Program-made: the position numbers and the translations under genes
Source: Nonomuraea jiangxiensis
GTDB lineage: Bacteria; Actinomycetota; Actinomycetes; Streptosporangiales; Streptosporangiaceae
Assembly: GCF_900099965.1 (NCBI RefSeq)
Contig: NZ_FNDJ01000003.1
Span: 248,001 to 312,000 of the forward strand
Length of the DNA: 64,000 nucleotides
Direction of reading: 5' to 3'
Shown here: in pieces, positions 52,787 to 61,566 of the stretch
Numbering within the stretch: the stretch's first letter is position 1
How the letters are laid out: the number at the start of each line of letters is the position of its first letter
The notes under the pieces: generated by a model
The model's database searches: none
What the model saw: only the letters and a program-made list of their open reading frames with translations
What the model was told of the DNA's origin: nothing

Positions 52787-53992
52787 ATGAGGAGCTTGAC
52801 GACATCCATCGACACCGATCTTGACGGCTCGCCCGAGCCCGAGATTCCGCCCGAGCGCCCCCGCGCGCGCCCCGGAACGACCCGGCGGACCCGCATTCTG
52901 GCCCTGCTTCTCGCCTGCGCGGCCGGCGCCGCCTTCGTCTATCTCGACCTCAACTACAAGCCCGCCGCGAGCCCGGAATGGAAACCCGGCCCATTCGAGC
53001 CACCAGTTCAGTACGCATTCGTTCCCGAAGATTCGGCCTGCCATGATTCCATGCCCACCAAACCCGAGGGCGCCGAACCGGAACTGGTGACGTGCACCGA
53101 CTGGCACCTGCACGTGAACTACCGGAGAGGCGAGGGCAAGCGGGAGCTGAACATCCCGTACGGCGTGGGCTGCGGCGGATTCGACACCGACGAAGACGAC
53201 TGCACCAGCGACATCCCCCTCTTCGACGCGGCGAGCCAGGTCCGAACGACTGCCGGCGAGCTTCGGGGCGTGCCGCTGGCCATCACCCCGGACGGCCATT
53301 CCATCGCTTACTTCAGCAACACGTGGAAGCGGTACCTCGGATGGGACCTGCGTACCGGAAAACGTACGGCCATCTCCCCGCCCCTCGACGCAAAGGCGTT
53401 CAACGACCTGCTGAGTGTGGAGGTCTCCCCCGACGGCGCCTTCTACGCGCTCGCGTTCTCCGGAAACCGGCCGCGGCTGCTGATCACCGAGTCGGCCACC
53501 GGCCGGACCACCACGCTGCCCGGCTTCTGCCAGGTGTTCGGCGTGAGCAGAGCCGCTGAGGTGATCGCGGCTCGACGAGTCTGCCGAGAAAACGGCACCG
53601 TCACCATCCTGGATCGCCGGGGTTCGGTCACCGCCGAATGGCCGGGCGGCGATTTCGTGGGCGACCTCTCCCCGGACGGCCGAATGCTTCCCGAGGTGCT
53701 CACCACCTTCGGCGAGGACGGCAAGGAATTTCTCGTCCTCCGCGCTGCCGAGACCGGCGAAATCGTACGCAAGCTCGAACTTCGGCTCCTGTCGGAGCCC
53801 AGCGACGCGATCGGGCACGGCTGGCTCGACACCGACGAGTACATCGTCAACGCCGAGGCTCCAGAGCCTGGTGGAGGCTCATTCGGCTATTACCGGGTCA
53901 ATGTTCGGACCGGCGATTCCCAGCGCCTCCGCCAACTCCCGCTGGAGCTCGGCCAGGCGGTTTCACTCGGCGACGTACGCAAGGGACGATGA
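52787..53992 (+). CDS. Membrane-anchored WD40/TolB-like propeller protein
   Basis: The 401-residue protein has a cytoplasmic leader, one membrane helix (ILALLLACAAGAAFVYLDL) and an outer domain. Propeller-type strands include PLAITPDGHSIAYFS, SVEVSPDGAFYALAFSG and FVGDLSPDGRMLPEVL. Several Cys (GFDTDEDDCTSD, FCQVFGV, RRVCREN) could form disulfides. Function unknown; such proteins in actinomycetes often read out or scaffold sensor systems. ATG 52787 follows GGGGAGG at one base, so a nearby TTG at 52796 is a possible start. Confidence 0.68.
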   Translation: MRSLTTSIDTDLDGSPEPEIPPERPRARPGTTRRTRILALLLACAAGAAFVYLDLNYKPAASPEWKPGPFEPPVQYAFVPEDSACHDSMPTKPEGAEPELVTCTDWHLHVNYRRGEGKRELNIPYGVGCGGFDTDEDDCTSDIPLFDAASQVRTTAGELRGVPLAITPDGHSIAYFSNTWKRYLGWDLRTGKRTAISPPLDAKAFNDLLSVEVSPDGAFYALAFSGNRPRLLITESATGRTTTLPGFCQVFGVSRAAEVIAARRVCRENGTVTILDRRGSVTAEWPGGDFVGDLSPDGRMLPEVLTTFGEDGKEFLVLRAAETGEIVRKLELRLLSEPSDAIGHGWLDTDEYIVNAEAPEPGGGSFGYYRVNVRTGDSQRLRQLPLELGQAVSLGDVRKGR

Positions 53993-54137
53993 CCCCGGGT
54001 CGCCGCGGGCTCTCCCGCATGCCACCGACCGGAGCTGCGAAAACAACTTGATCACCTCGATGGGCGGCGATTACGCTCGCGGGCGTCTCGCGCCATTCCC
54101 TGGCGCACAGAACCAGAGCTTGGAGGCGGCTGTGGCC

Positions 54138-54569
54138 ATGCCGAAAAAGGGCACGAGGCTCATCACCGTTGACGGCACCGCCTATCGCTGGCGTGTCAGC
54201 CACCGGCCGTCCTACAGCCAGGGCAACAGCTGGAGCCCGCTCACGTTCGCCGTCGAACGAGCCGAAGAACCCGGATGCGTTCTCGTGGTGTCACTCCCCT
54301 GCGCCCGGCCGGACAACTGGGCAGGCGAGCGAACGATCGCGGTCCGTCCCGTCCTCGTCAGCGGATGCGTCCGGCGGGCCGTCGAACAGGGATGGAAATC
54401 GCGGCGACCAGGCCCGGCCTTCGCCCTCACCATCACCGAGGACGACCTGACCGAGCTCCTCGGCGAACCGCCTCGATATCTGGTCCCTTTCCTCTGGGGA
54501 ATGATCCCGGAAGGCGGCGGCATCCAGGACCTCCCACGCTGCACCCAGATTCGGGGCGGCAGCGACTGA
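54138..54569 (+). CDS. Small cytoplasmic protein of unknown function
   Basis: The 143-residue protein starts MPKKGTRLITVDGTAYRWRV at ATG 54138, with TGGAGGCGG upstream; GTG 54132 is an alternative. It has SHRPSYSQGNSWSPLTFAVE and FALTITEDDLTELLG, with no membrane segment. I think I have seen this type as a short hypothetical protein in several actinomycetes but cannot name a family. It is 23 bases before the next small gene. Confidence 0.6.
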   Translation: MPKKGTRLITVDGTAYRWRVSHRPSYSQGNSWSPLTFAVERAEEPGCVLVVSLPCARPDNWAGERTIAVRPVLVSGCVRRAVEQGWKSRRPGPAFALTITEDDLTELLGEPPRYLVPFLWGMIPEGGGIQDLPRCTQIRGGSD

Positions 54570-54592
54570 TCGATATGTGTTCCACTGGCTGA

Positions 54593-55066
54593 ATGGCAAG
54601 CGCGATAACGGGGATCATCGCCGTCCTGGGAACCTTGCTCGGGGTCACCGTCACGTACGTGTTCCAGGCTCGTACGGCAAAACAGGCCCACCAGACCGCA
54701 CGAGAAGAACGACTCTGGCAGGAGCGGTTGACCACCTACAGCACCTTCGCCGGCGCGTTGACCGACTTCCGGAACAGCCAGAACGACCGATGGCAACACG
54801 AGCGACAAGACCCACGCAGCCAGGCATTGACAGCGGCACAGGACGAGTCCCGCCGCAACCGAGCCGAAGCCACCTCGGCCCTTTTCCGGCTGCGCCTCTT
54901 GGCGAACGGCACACTCAGCGAACTCGCCTCCGCCGCACTCAAACTCACCGAGGAAATTCCGCAGGCCGCCGACGAATATGACAGGAGAGACCGGGAACGC
55001 AAAGCCCGCCACGCCCTGGCGAACTTCACAGAGGCAGCAGCCGCCCAGATAACGGGAGACCGATAG
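54593..55066 (+). CDS. Single-helix membrane protein with coiled-coil cytoplasmic region
   Basis: The 157-residue protein begins MASAITGIIAVLGTLLGVTVTYVFQ, one N-terminal membrane helix. Long charged heptad-like helices follow, with REERLWQERLTTYSTFAG and DEYDRRDRERKARHAL. No catalytic residues are seen. Start ATG 54593 has no good ribosome site and is 23 bases after the preceding gene, so coupling is likely. Function unknown. Confidence 0.6.
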   Translation: MASAITGIIAVLGTLLGVTVTYVFQARTAKQAHQTAREERLWQERLTTYSTFAGALTDFRNSQNDRWQHERQDPRSQALTAAQDESRRNRAEATSALFRLRLLANGTLSELASAALKLTEEIPQAADEYDRRDRERKARHALANFTEAAAAQITGDR

Positions 55067-55125
55067 CCGGCAGGGGCGACATTTGTCCAAGACCGGCAGC
55101 CGCCGGCCCAGGCATCATCGCCCGC

Positions 55126-55935
55126 ATGAACAAGTACGACATCCAATACGCCCAGGGGATGCACGTGGTCCACGACGGCCCGCGGCAGGCGCCCCCGCTG
55201 TTGCTCATCCACGGTTCGGGGGCCTCGGGCGCCTGCTGGAATCCGCTGGTCCCGGCCCTCGCCGGCCACCACCACGTCATCCGGGTCGACCTCCCGGGCT
55301 GCGGCAAGTCACCGCCCGCGCCGTCGTACGACGTGCCCGACCAGGCGGGCCGGGTGGCGGCGCTGCTCGACGACCTCGGCCTTCCTGCCATTGCCGTGGT
55401 CGCGCACTCCAGCGGCGGCTACGTCGCCACCGCGCTGGCCGAACAGCGCCCCGACCTGGTGGGATCGCTCGCGCTGATCAGCAGTGGCCCGCGTCCCGAT
55501 GCGCTGCTCAGGCAGCCGTTCATCCTCCGGGTGCTGCTGGCCCCGCCCCTCGGGCCGCTCGTGTGGTCGAGGCGTACGGACGCGATGATCCGCAACGGCA
55601 TCAGCGCGACGGCCGCGAGCCCGGTGGAGGTCCCGGACGACTTGGTCGCCGACCTGCGGGACATGACGTACCACACGACCAGGACGGTGTTGCGCCGGAA
55701 CACCGCCTACATCACCGAGCGGAGCGTGCCCGAGCGGCTCGCCGCTCTCGACGTCCCGGTGCTGGTGATCTTCGGCGCCGCCGACCGCCGCTGGGATCCG
55801 GCGTCCGCGCACCAGTACGACGTGGTGCCGAACGCACGGATCGAACTCCTGCCCGGCGTCGGCCACCTGCCCATGCTGGAGGCCCCCGAGACGACCGGCA
55901 GACTACTCCTGGCCTTCACGACACCAGCCCTCTGA
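55126..55935 (+). CDS. Alpha/beta hydrolase
   Basis: The 269-residue protein shows LLLIHGSGASGACWNPLVPAL (oxyanion HG), RVDLPGCGKSPP and the nucleophile elbow VVAHSSGGYVATAL with Ser in HSSGG. A late acid in VIFGAADRRWDP and the catalytic His in LPGVGHLPMLEAP complete the triad. It is a soluble esterase- or lactonase-like hydrolase without signal peptide; substrate unknown. The AraC-type regulator gene begins 31 bases after its stop, and the two may be one unit. Confidence 0.86.
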   Translation: MNKYDIQYAQGMHVVHDGPRQAPPLLLIHGSGASGACWNPLVPALAGHHHVIRVDLPGCGKSPPAPSYDVPDQAGRVAALLDDLGLPAIAVVAHSSGGYVATALAEQRPDLVGSLALISSGPRPDALLRQPFILRVLLAPPLGPLVWSRRTDAMIRNGISATAASPVEVPDDLVADLRDMTYHTTRTVLRRNTAYITERSVPERLAALDVPVLVIFGAADRRWDPASAHQYDVVPNARIELLPGVGHLPMLEAPETTGRLLLAFTTPAL

Positions 55936-55966
55936 CAGGCCGCCCCGGGAACCTAGACTGGTTCAC

Positions 55967-56812
55967 GTGCTGTCGCCCGGGCCACCACTCGACTGGACGC
56001 GGGTGGACGTCGCGGTCCCGCCCCCGTCAGCTCGGCTGCCGGGCATCACCATGGCCGGATTCCGCCAGCGTGTCCCCGCACACGTGAACATCACCATGGT
56101 CGCCCACCCCTCCATCACCCTGCTCATAGACCTGAGCGAGGGAGAGGGCGCCGTCTACGCGACCCAGGGCCGGCAGGAGCGCGGCAGTGTCGTCGTCGGA
56201 CTCCTCCCCGGCGACCTTCGGGCAGCCGGCCGCGGGGTCGGCGAGTGCCTCCAGATCCGGCTGGAGCCGACCGTGGCGGCCGCGGTGCTCGGCGCGTCAA
56301 CCGAGCTCAGCGGAACGCTGGCGCCCCTCGACGCGATCTGGGGCCGCGACGCCGAACGAGCCGAGACCAGCCTGCGCGCCGCCACGTCCTGGGACGAACG
56401 GTTCACGATCGCCGCGGAAATCCTCGGCCGGCGACTGGGCACCCGCCCACGGGTCGATCCCGAGGTCGCCCACACCTGGCGCCGAACGCTCACCAGCCGG
56501 GGGCGGGTACGCATCAACGGCCTGGCGGACGAGATCGGCTGGAGCCGCAAGCGCCTGTGGGCCCGTTTCCGCTCCCAGCTCGGCATCACGCCCAAACGCG
56601 CCGCCCGGCTGGTGCGGTTCGACCACGCCGCCCACCTCCTCGCCGCCGGCCACCCCGCCGCCCACGTCGCCACCGAAAGCGGCTACGTCGACCAGTCCCA
56701 CCTCAGCCGCGAAATCAAGTCCTTCGCCGGCCTCACCCCCACGGCCATGGCCACCGCACCCTGGCTCGCGATCGACGACATAGCCTGGCCGCCCCCACCA
56801 CCCTGCGGTTGA
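55967..56812 (+). CDS. AraC-family transcriptional regulator
   Basis: The 281-residue protein has an N-terminal cupin-like sensor region and a C-terminal double HTH. The HTH includes RINGLADEIGWSRKRLWARF and AAHVATESGYVDQSHLSREI, then FAGLTPTAM, the AraC signature end. Start GTG 55967. It presumably controls the preceding hydrolase or a target elsewhere. The 50 bases between its end and the convergent regulator carry no clear terminator. Confidence 0.85.
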   Translation: MLSPGPPLDWTRVDVAVPPPSARLPGITMAGFRQRVPAHVNITMVAHPSITLLIDLSEGEGAVYATQGRQERGSVVVGLLPGDLRAAGRGVGECLQIRLEPTVAAAVLGASTELSGTLAPLDAIWGRDAERAETSLRAATSWDERFTIAAEILGRRLGTRPRVDPEVAHTWRRTLTSRGRVRINGLADEIGWSRKRLWARFRSQLGITPKRAARLVRFDHAAHLLAAGHPAAHVATESGYVDQSHLSREIKSFAGLTPTAMATAPWLAIDDIAWPPPPPCG

Positions 56813-56861
56813 ACAGCCCGCCGGCCACGCTTGAGAAACCCGGTTCTTCGGCCGAGATCCA

Positions 56862-57605
56862 TCACGCCAGCAGGGCGCGCCAGCGGTTGGCCGACTCGAT
56901 GATGTCCAGGCTGACCCGCTCCAGGAACGCCGCCGTCTTGGCCAGCCGCTGCCCCACGGGGCTGTCGAGCCCGTACGTCTCCGCTATCGCCATCGTGGCC
57001 TGCGCCGTCTCAAGAGTCTGCCGCTCGCTGATCACGATGGAGTGGTACCAGGCGTCGTCGTCGATCACGTAGATGTCGCGACGCCGCCGAGGATCGCGCT
57101 CGCGCCGGACGAACCCGTGCCGGACCAGGTAGTTCACGGCCACGGAGACGGAGGCCGGACTGACCTGCAACCGGCGGGTCAGCTCGGCCGCGGTGCGCCG
57201 GCCGTCCTCCGACAGCATCAGGTCCTGGTGCACGCGCGCGGTCATCCTCGGCATTCCCGCGCCGACCACCATCTCGATGAGCTCCTCCTCCATCGTGCCG
57301 CCCGGCGATCCGGCCGCGCGCGGTGGTGCGGACGTGCCGTCCTGCGAAACCGCCGCGCGCGGTGGCGCCGGCGTGCCGCGCCGCGCCCGCTGGATCGTCG
57401 CCTGGTGCGCCTGCTGGGGCCGGTAGCCGGCGGGGCCGCCGTTGCGTGCGATCTCCCGGGTGATCGTCGAGGTCGGCCGGTCGAGCCGCCTGGCGATCTG
57501 ACCGTAGGAGAGCCCGTCGGCGAGTCCGGCCGCGATGCGCTCGCGGTCCTGCTGGGTCAATCGTCCTCCTGGCATGCCGGCAGTATTGCCTTCGCCGCCA
57601 GTCAT
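56862..57605 (-). CDS. Regulator with IS30-type HTH fused to MarR-like domain
   Basis: The 247-residue protein has two parts. Residues about 14-75 read LTQQDRERIAAGLADGLSYG and RRLDRPTSTITREIARNGG, the N-terminal helix-turn-helix of IS30-type transposases. After an Ala/Pro linker with two copies of SAPPRAA-like text comes a GbsR/MarR winged helix (LTRRLQVSPASVSVAVNYL, HGFVRRERDPRRRRDIYV). It would sense a ligand and repress. Start ATG 57605 abuts a palindrome; ATG 57575 is the alternative. It is divergent from a serine hydrolase gene. Confidence 0.8.
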   Translation of the reverse strand: MTGGEGNTAGMPGGRLTQQDRERIAAGLADGLSYGQIARRLDRPTSTITREIARNGGPAGYRPQQAHQATIQRARRGTPAPPRAAVSQDGTSAPPRAAGSPGGTMEEELIEMVVGAGMPRMTARVHQDLMLSEDGRRTAAELTRRLQVSPASVSVAVNYLVRHGFVRRERDPRRRRDIYVIDDDAWYHSIVISERQTLETAQATMAIAETYGLDSPVGQRLAKTAAFLERVSLDIIESANRWRALLA

Positions 57606-57606
57606 T

Positions 57607-57621
57607 GCAACACATTGTTGC
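57607..57621. promoter_or_regulatory. Palindromic operator GCAACA-n3-TGTTGC
   Basis: An exact inverted repeat of six bases with a three-base spacer sits immediately before the regulator start. Two direct GCAAC half-sites, 12 bases apart (57691-57695, 57703-57707), lie on the hydrolase side of the same divergent region. The pattern fits autoregulation and control of the neighbouring gene by the MarR-like protein. Confidence 0.6.
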
Positions 57622-57758
57622 TTTCGAGCGCAGCGTCATTGCACCAATTTATCCGCATTTATCTGCACAAACGCCTTTCACTCAATTGACGCAACCCTGA
57701 ACGCAACATAGCTTTCGAAGCGCACCGAACACGTACTATCGCGAAACGAGGACCGACC

Positions 57759-58949
57759 ATGAGCGAATCCCTCCACACCACCAGGACCACCGAAGCCGGG
57801 CAGGACCGTCCGGAGCTGGAGAAGGCCATCCAGGCGTTCGTCGATGCCGGTTTCGCCGGGATGCAGATGCGCGTGAACGATGAGCGGGGCGAGTGGGTCG
57901 GCAGCGCCGGGGTGCGCAAGCTGGGGGCGAGCGCGAACCCGCCGACGAACGGGCGGTTCCGGGTGGGCAGCAGCACCAAGACCTTCGTCGCGACCGTGAT
58001 GCTGCAACTGGTGGCCGAGGGCAAGGTCGAGCTGGACAGCCCAGCGGCCGGCCGCCTGCCCCAGTTCGGGCTGGACCCGCGGATCACGGTGCGGATGTTG
58101 TTGCAGCACACCAGCGGGTTGTTCAACTACACCGGCGAACACCACCCCGAGGTCGAGACCGGGCTCCCCGCGGTGGGCAAGGAGTGGGTGGACAACCGGT
58201 TCCGCACCTACCAGCCCGAGGAGCTGGTGCGGTTCGCATTGTCCAAGCCGGCCCGGTTCGAGCCGGGGACGGAGTGGAGCTACTCCAACACCAACTACAC
58301 GGTGGCCGCGCTGCTGATCGAGCAGGTCACCGGCCGCCCCTACGCCGAAGAGCTGCGGCAACGGATCCTGGAGCCGCTCGGACTGCGGGGCACCGTGGCG
58401 CCAGGCGCCCAGCTCGACATCCCCGGGCCGCACGCCCACGGCTACTCCCGCTACCAGGACGCCGGCCAGTGGAAGGTGGTCGACGTCACCCGCCAGAACC
58501 CCTCCCTCCTGTACGCCGCCGGCGACATGATCTCGACCACCGATGACCTCCACACCTTCTTCTCCGCCCTGAACAGCGGCAAGCTCCTGCCGGCCTGGCT
58601 GCTGACCGAGATGCGCACGCCACACCCCAGAAGCGGCGCCCTCGTCTACGGCCTCGGACTCTCCGTACAGGATCTGGGCCCAAGCGGCGGCACCGTCCTG
58701 CACCACAACGGCAGCGCCCCCGGAGGCTACGGGGCACTGATGTACAGCACACCCGACGGCCGAAACACCCTGACCGCCTCGCTGACCGGCGGGGACGCCG
58801 CAATCGACCCCATCGACCTGATCAAGGAGTTCGCCGGGTTGCAGGACAAGCTCATCAAGGAGGTGTTCTGCAACGGCCAGGCCGGGCCGAGCAGCCACAA
58901 CCGCTCCACGATCCCATCGGGGACGAAGCCGGCCGAAGGGGATGCCTGA
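57759..58949 (+). CDS. Serine beta-lactamase/DD-peptidase-family hydrolase
   Basis: The 396-residue protein has the SxxK motif in GSSTKTF (Ser71, Lys74) and the YSN motif in EWSYSNTNYTV. A HNG segment in LHHNGSAPGG replaces the KTG of classic enzymes. That is the class C/EstB serine hydrolase family (D-alanyl-D-alanine carboxypeptidase or esterase type). There is no signal peptide, so it is cytoplasmic or exported by another way, and an esterase role is as likely as a cell-wall role. Start ATG 57759 has GAGGA six bases upstream. Confidence 0.87.
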   Translation: MSESLHTTRTTEAGQDRPELEKAIQAFVDAGFAGMQMRVNDERGEWVGSAGVRKLGASANPPTNGRFRVGSSTKTFVATVMLQLVAEGKVELDSPAAGRLPQFGLDPRITVRMLLQHTSGLFNYTGEHHPEVETGLPAVGKEWVDNRFRTYQPEELVRFALSKPARFEPGTEWSYSNTNYTVAALLIEQVTGRPYAEELRQRILEPLGLRGTVAPGAQLDIPGPHAHGYSRYQDAGQWKVVDVTRQNPSLLYAAGDMISTTDDLHTFFSALNSGKLLPAWLLTEMRTPHPRSGALVYGLGLSVQDLGPSGGTVLHHNGSAPGGYGALMYSTPDGRNTLTASLTGGDAAIDPIDLIKEFAGLQDKLIKEVFCNGQAGPSSHNRSTIPSGTKPAEGDA

Positions 58950-59017
58950 TCAGCCGTGGCGTGACCCTGCGGGCAGACTGGTCGCCTCCAGGGCTTGCCG
59001 CCACCGGAGCCGTGTAA

Positions 59018-59749
59018 TCAGTTCGCCGGCGTGAGCCCCTCCGCGATCTTCTTCAACTCGGTATTGACGGCCTCGGCACCGGAGAACTCCTTGGCGTACG
59101 TAGGGCTGAACATGATCGCGGCCCGCTGCTCGGCCCCCATGGTGAGGAAGAGCGTCGGAGTGCCCTTCCCACCGTCCTCGCCGACGTCCTGAACGACCAG
59201 GTAGCCGGTCCGGTCGCCAAGGATCACCTCTTCGCCTTCGCCCTCGTCACGGTATCGCTGGATCTGGCTGTCGATGTCCTGGACGGCCGCTTCCTCGTAC
59301 ATGTAGATCTGGACACAGTAGAAGCCGTTCTTGTCGCCGTCGAAGTTGTACGCGGTCGAGTAGCTGTCGCCGAAGTCCACCGACCAGTTCGACCATTTCA
59401 GCCGCTCGGGCAGATACCCCACCTTGACGTGCCCGAACTCCCTTCCGTCGCCCAGGTCTCCGAGCTCCGGCGGAGCGGAAGCGACCGGCGGGGTGTCGTC
59501 GATGGCGGGCGGCTCCGGGGTCGCGGAGATCGAGGGCGCCTGCCCGGTCGTGGCCACCGAGTTGAGGGTCAGATACCCGACGGGCGCGGCGGTGATCACG
59601 GCGACCGATGTGGCCAGTGTCAGGACCCGGGCCCTGTTCCTCGTTGCCCGCGAGGAGCGCATCACCCGCTCCGCCAGGTCGGGCGCGGCGTGCAGCCTCG
59701 CGGTCTCGTCCGCCATGACCTGGCGGATCGTCTCCTCAAGCGTGGGCAT
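59018..59749 (-). CDS. Single-pass membrane partner of the SigE-type sigma factor
   Basis: The 243-residue protein has a cytoplasmic helix region (LEETIRQVMADETARLHAAP), one membrane helix (VLTLATSVAVITAAPVGYL) and an outer domain with many Asp and Tyr. Its start overlaps the sigma gene by 14 bases (59736-59749), the classic setting for an anti-sigma factor. It lacks a zinc anti-sigma HxxxCxxC motif, so anti-sigma action is inference from context. Confidence 0.68.
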   Translation of the reverse strand: MPTLEETIRQVMADETARLHAAPDLAERVMRSSRATRNRARVLTLATSVAVITAAPVGYLTLNSVATTGQAPSISATPEPPAIDDTPPVASAPPELGDLGDGREFGHVKVGYLPERLKWSNWSVDFGDSYSTAYNFDGDKNGFYCVQIYMYEEAAVQDIDSQIQRYRDEGEGEEVILGDRTGYLVVQDVGEDGGKGTPTLFLTMGAEQRAAIMFSPTYAKEFSGAEAVNTELKKIAEGLTPAN

Positions 59750-60248
59750 TCCCGATCATTCCCTCCACTGATTCCCGGCCGAGCCCCGAACGGAGCTTGG
59801 CCATGGCCTTGGACGCCTGACTCTTGACGGTCCCGATCGAGCATCCGAGCACCTCAGCGGTCTGCGTCTCGCTGAGGTCCTCCCAGTACCGCAGGACGAT
59901 CACGGCACGCTGCCGGGGCGGCAGGGCGCGCAGCGCCTCCATGAGCACGTGGCGCAGGTCGACGTCGGTCGCGCGGGCCGACCTCTCCGGCGGGCTGTGC
60001 ATCGGGATGATGCTGAGGATCGCCCGGCGGCGGGCGCGGCTGATGGCGGCGTTGATGATGACGCGGCGTACGTAGGGCTCGGGGCTGTCGCGGTGTACGC
60101 GGTCCCAGTTCCTATAGGTACGCTCCAGCGCCGTCTGCAGCAGATCCTCGGCCTCCGTTTCGTCACCGCAGGCGAGATAGGCCATCCTCAGCAGGCTCGT
60201 GGCACGCGCCGCCACGAAGGCGCCGAAGTCGAGCTCCACGTCGCTCAC
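59736..60248 (-). CDS. SigE-family RNA polymerase sigma-70 factor
   Basis: About 170 residues from GTG 60248. Region 2 is LLRMAYLACGDETEAEDLLQ and ERTYRNW; region 4 is LPPRQRAVIVLRYWEDLSE and GCSIGTVKSQASKAMAKL. This is the short SigE/SACE-type group of extracytoplasmic-function sigma factors. Upstream, AGGAGG is followed by an ATG giving a seven-codon reading frame whose TGA overlaps the sigma GTG, so translation may be coupled to a leader. Its targets probably include the divergent gene at 60392. Confidence 0.87.
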   Translation of the reverse strand: MSDVELDFGAFVAARATSLLRMAYLACGDETEAEDLLQTALERTYRNWDRVHRDSPEPYVRRVIINAAISRARRRAILSIIPMHSPPERSARATDVDLRHVLMEALRALPPRQRAVIVLRYWEDLSETQTAEVLGCSIGTVKSQASKAMAKLRSGLGRESVEGMIGNAHA

Positions 60249-60391
60249 GGCTGTCTGTCCGATTCCATGCCTCCTAATACGCCTCAGCCTTTCCAACCGT
60301 TGCCCACCCGCGAAAAACACTTCACGGGCAACCATTCAGGTGGTCCCAGGCGTATTGCAGGTCGTCACTTCGAATCCGCAGGAGGAACCAT

Positions 60392-61285
60392 ATGAAGGCC
60401 GTGACCGCGACGACCCGGTCGCTGATCGCCATAAGCGCCGGCCTGGCCTTGGGCGTTACCGGTCTCCTGGGCACGCCGCCGGCGACCGCCGCGGCTCCAC
60501 CCGAGGGCGCCTACTGGCATTCCAGGACACTGATGACGAACACCCACCCTTGGCGCTTCGGCTCCAAGTCGCACCCCTACTCGCTGGTCCAGCGGCGAAT
60601 CTCGGAACACTGGAACTCATCCGACGGCCGGGAGTGGGTCGGGTTCCGAGAGCTCGGGACGCTGCCGAAGAGCGCGGCGGACAAGAAAGCCTGGCAGCGT
60701 GACGGCTCCCCCACCAAGTGGAGCGAATCGATCGACGGCAAGACCGTGAAGCTGTCCACCGAACCCGCCAAGGGCAGCATGACTCCCGTACGGGATGAGA
60801 ACTCGTTCCGTCTCGCGGGGCAGCGGCTGACCTACGACGAGGTGCAACGCCTGCCCGCCGACCCGAACAACCTGAAGGACTGGCTCACGCGGGCGGGACA
60901 GGCCAGCCGCGTACCGGACGGCTCCCTCGACCGCTGGGTCACGAACACCCTGCCGCAGATCCTGCACTCCATCCCCGCCCCGAAGGAGGTCCGCACCGCC
61001 GCCTACCAGGCGTTGCTGACGATGCCGGGCGTCCGCGCCGACGGCAACACCAAGGACACCCTGGGGAGATCCGGAGCCGCCATCCTGATCGACTTGACGA
61101 GCAAGGAGCAGAGCAAGGACTCGACCAAGCTCAGGCTGATCATCGACACCGGCAAGATGGTGCTGTTGTCGCAAGACCAAACGGTCATGTGGAACGGCAA
61201 GACGCTCGAGGGCAAAACCCACAACCAAACGCTGCTGGAAGTCGGCTGGACCAACTCCCAGCCGACCGTACCAGCTCTACCTTGA
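60392..61285 (+). CDS. Secreted CU044_5270-type protein
   Basis: The 297-residue protein has a signal sequence (residues about 1-34, ending PPATAAA). The mature part includes GAYWHSRTLMTNTHP and REWVGFRELGTLPKSA. A C-terminal half (LPQILHSIPAPKEVRTAAYQ, TKLRLIIDTGKMVLLSQD) is typical of the CU044_5270 group found beside SigE-type sigma genes. Function unknown; it may measure an envelope state. It is divergent from the sigma gene across 143 bases. The membrane partner at 59018 is its likely functional neighbour. Confidence 0.72.
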   Translation: MKAVTATTRSLIAISAGLALGVTGLLGTPPATAAAPPEGAYWHSRTLMTNTHPWRFGSKSHPYSLVQRRISEHWNSSDGREWVGFRELGTLPKSAADKKAWQRDGSPTKWSESIDGKTVKLSTEPAKGSMTPVRDENSFRLAGQRLTYDEVQRLPADPNNLKDWLTRAGQASRVPDGSLDRWVTNTLPQILHSIPAPKEVRTAAYQALLTMPGVRADGNTKDTLGRSGAAILIDLTSKEQSKDSTKLRLIIDTGKMVLLSQDQTVMWNGKTLEGKTHNQTLLEVGWTNSQPTVPALP

Positions 61286-61398
61286 CAGATCACCGTCTGA
61301 ATTCAACACCGGGCGATCGGGACTTTCGTTCACCGGACGCCTTGCGGGGAAACGTTCAGACCATGCGTACTGGGCACTCACGGTGAAAGAAGGTCTCC

Positions 61399-61566
61399 GT
61401 CACGAGTGAATTTCCTGCACGCGCAGCACATATCCAAAGGCTCAGCAGTGTGGCCGGCCTGAGGTGGGACAGGCTCTCAAGGATCGAGGCGACACCGGAC
61501 ACGCGCTACGAGTCGGGGCAGCTCCTGAGGGCTGAGGGCATCACACCTGAGCAGACGCGCACGTGA
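61399..61566 (+). pseudogene. Possible HTH-protein fragment
   Basis: An open frame without a proper start codon reads, in part, SSVAGLRWDRLSRIEATPD and LLRAEGITPEQTRT. The LSRIEATPD stretch resembles the turn of XRE-type HTH domains. The first possible start in frame is GTG 61447. It is too short for a full protein and I treat it as a remnant or chance frame. Confidence 0.28.

Noticed and set aside
56862..57605. IS30-type transposase gene
   Set aside because: Only the N-terminal HTH resembles IS30. There is no DDE catalytic domain, no terminal inverted repeats, and a MarR-like domain follows.
57678..58898. A 406-codon minus-strand frame opposite the serine hydrolase
   Set aside because: Antisense shadow; the plus strand has SxxK and YSN motifs and a good ribosome site.
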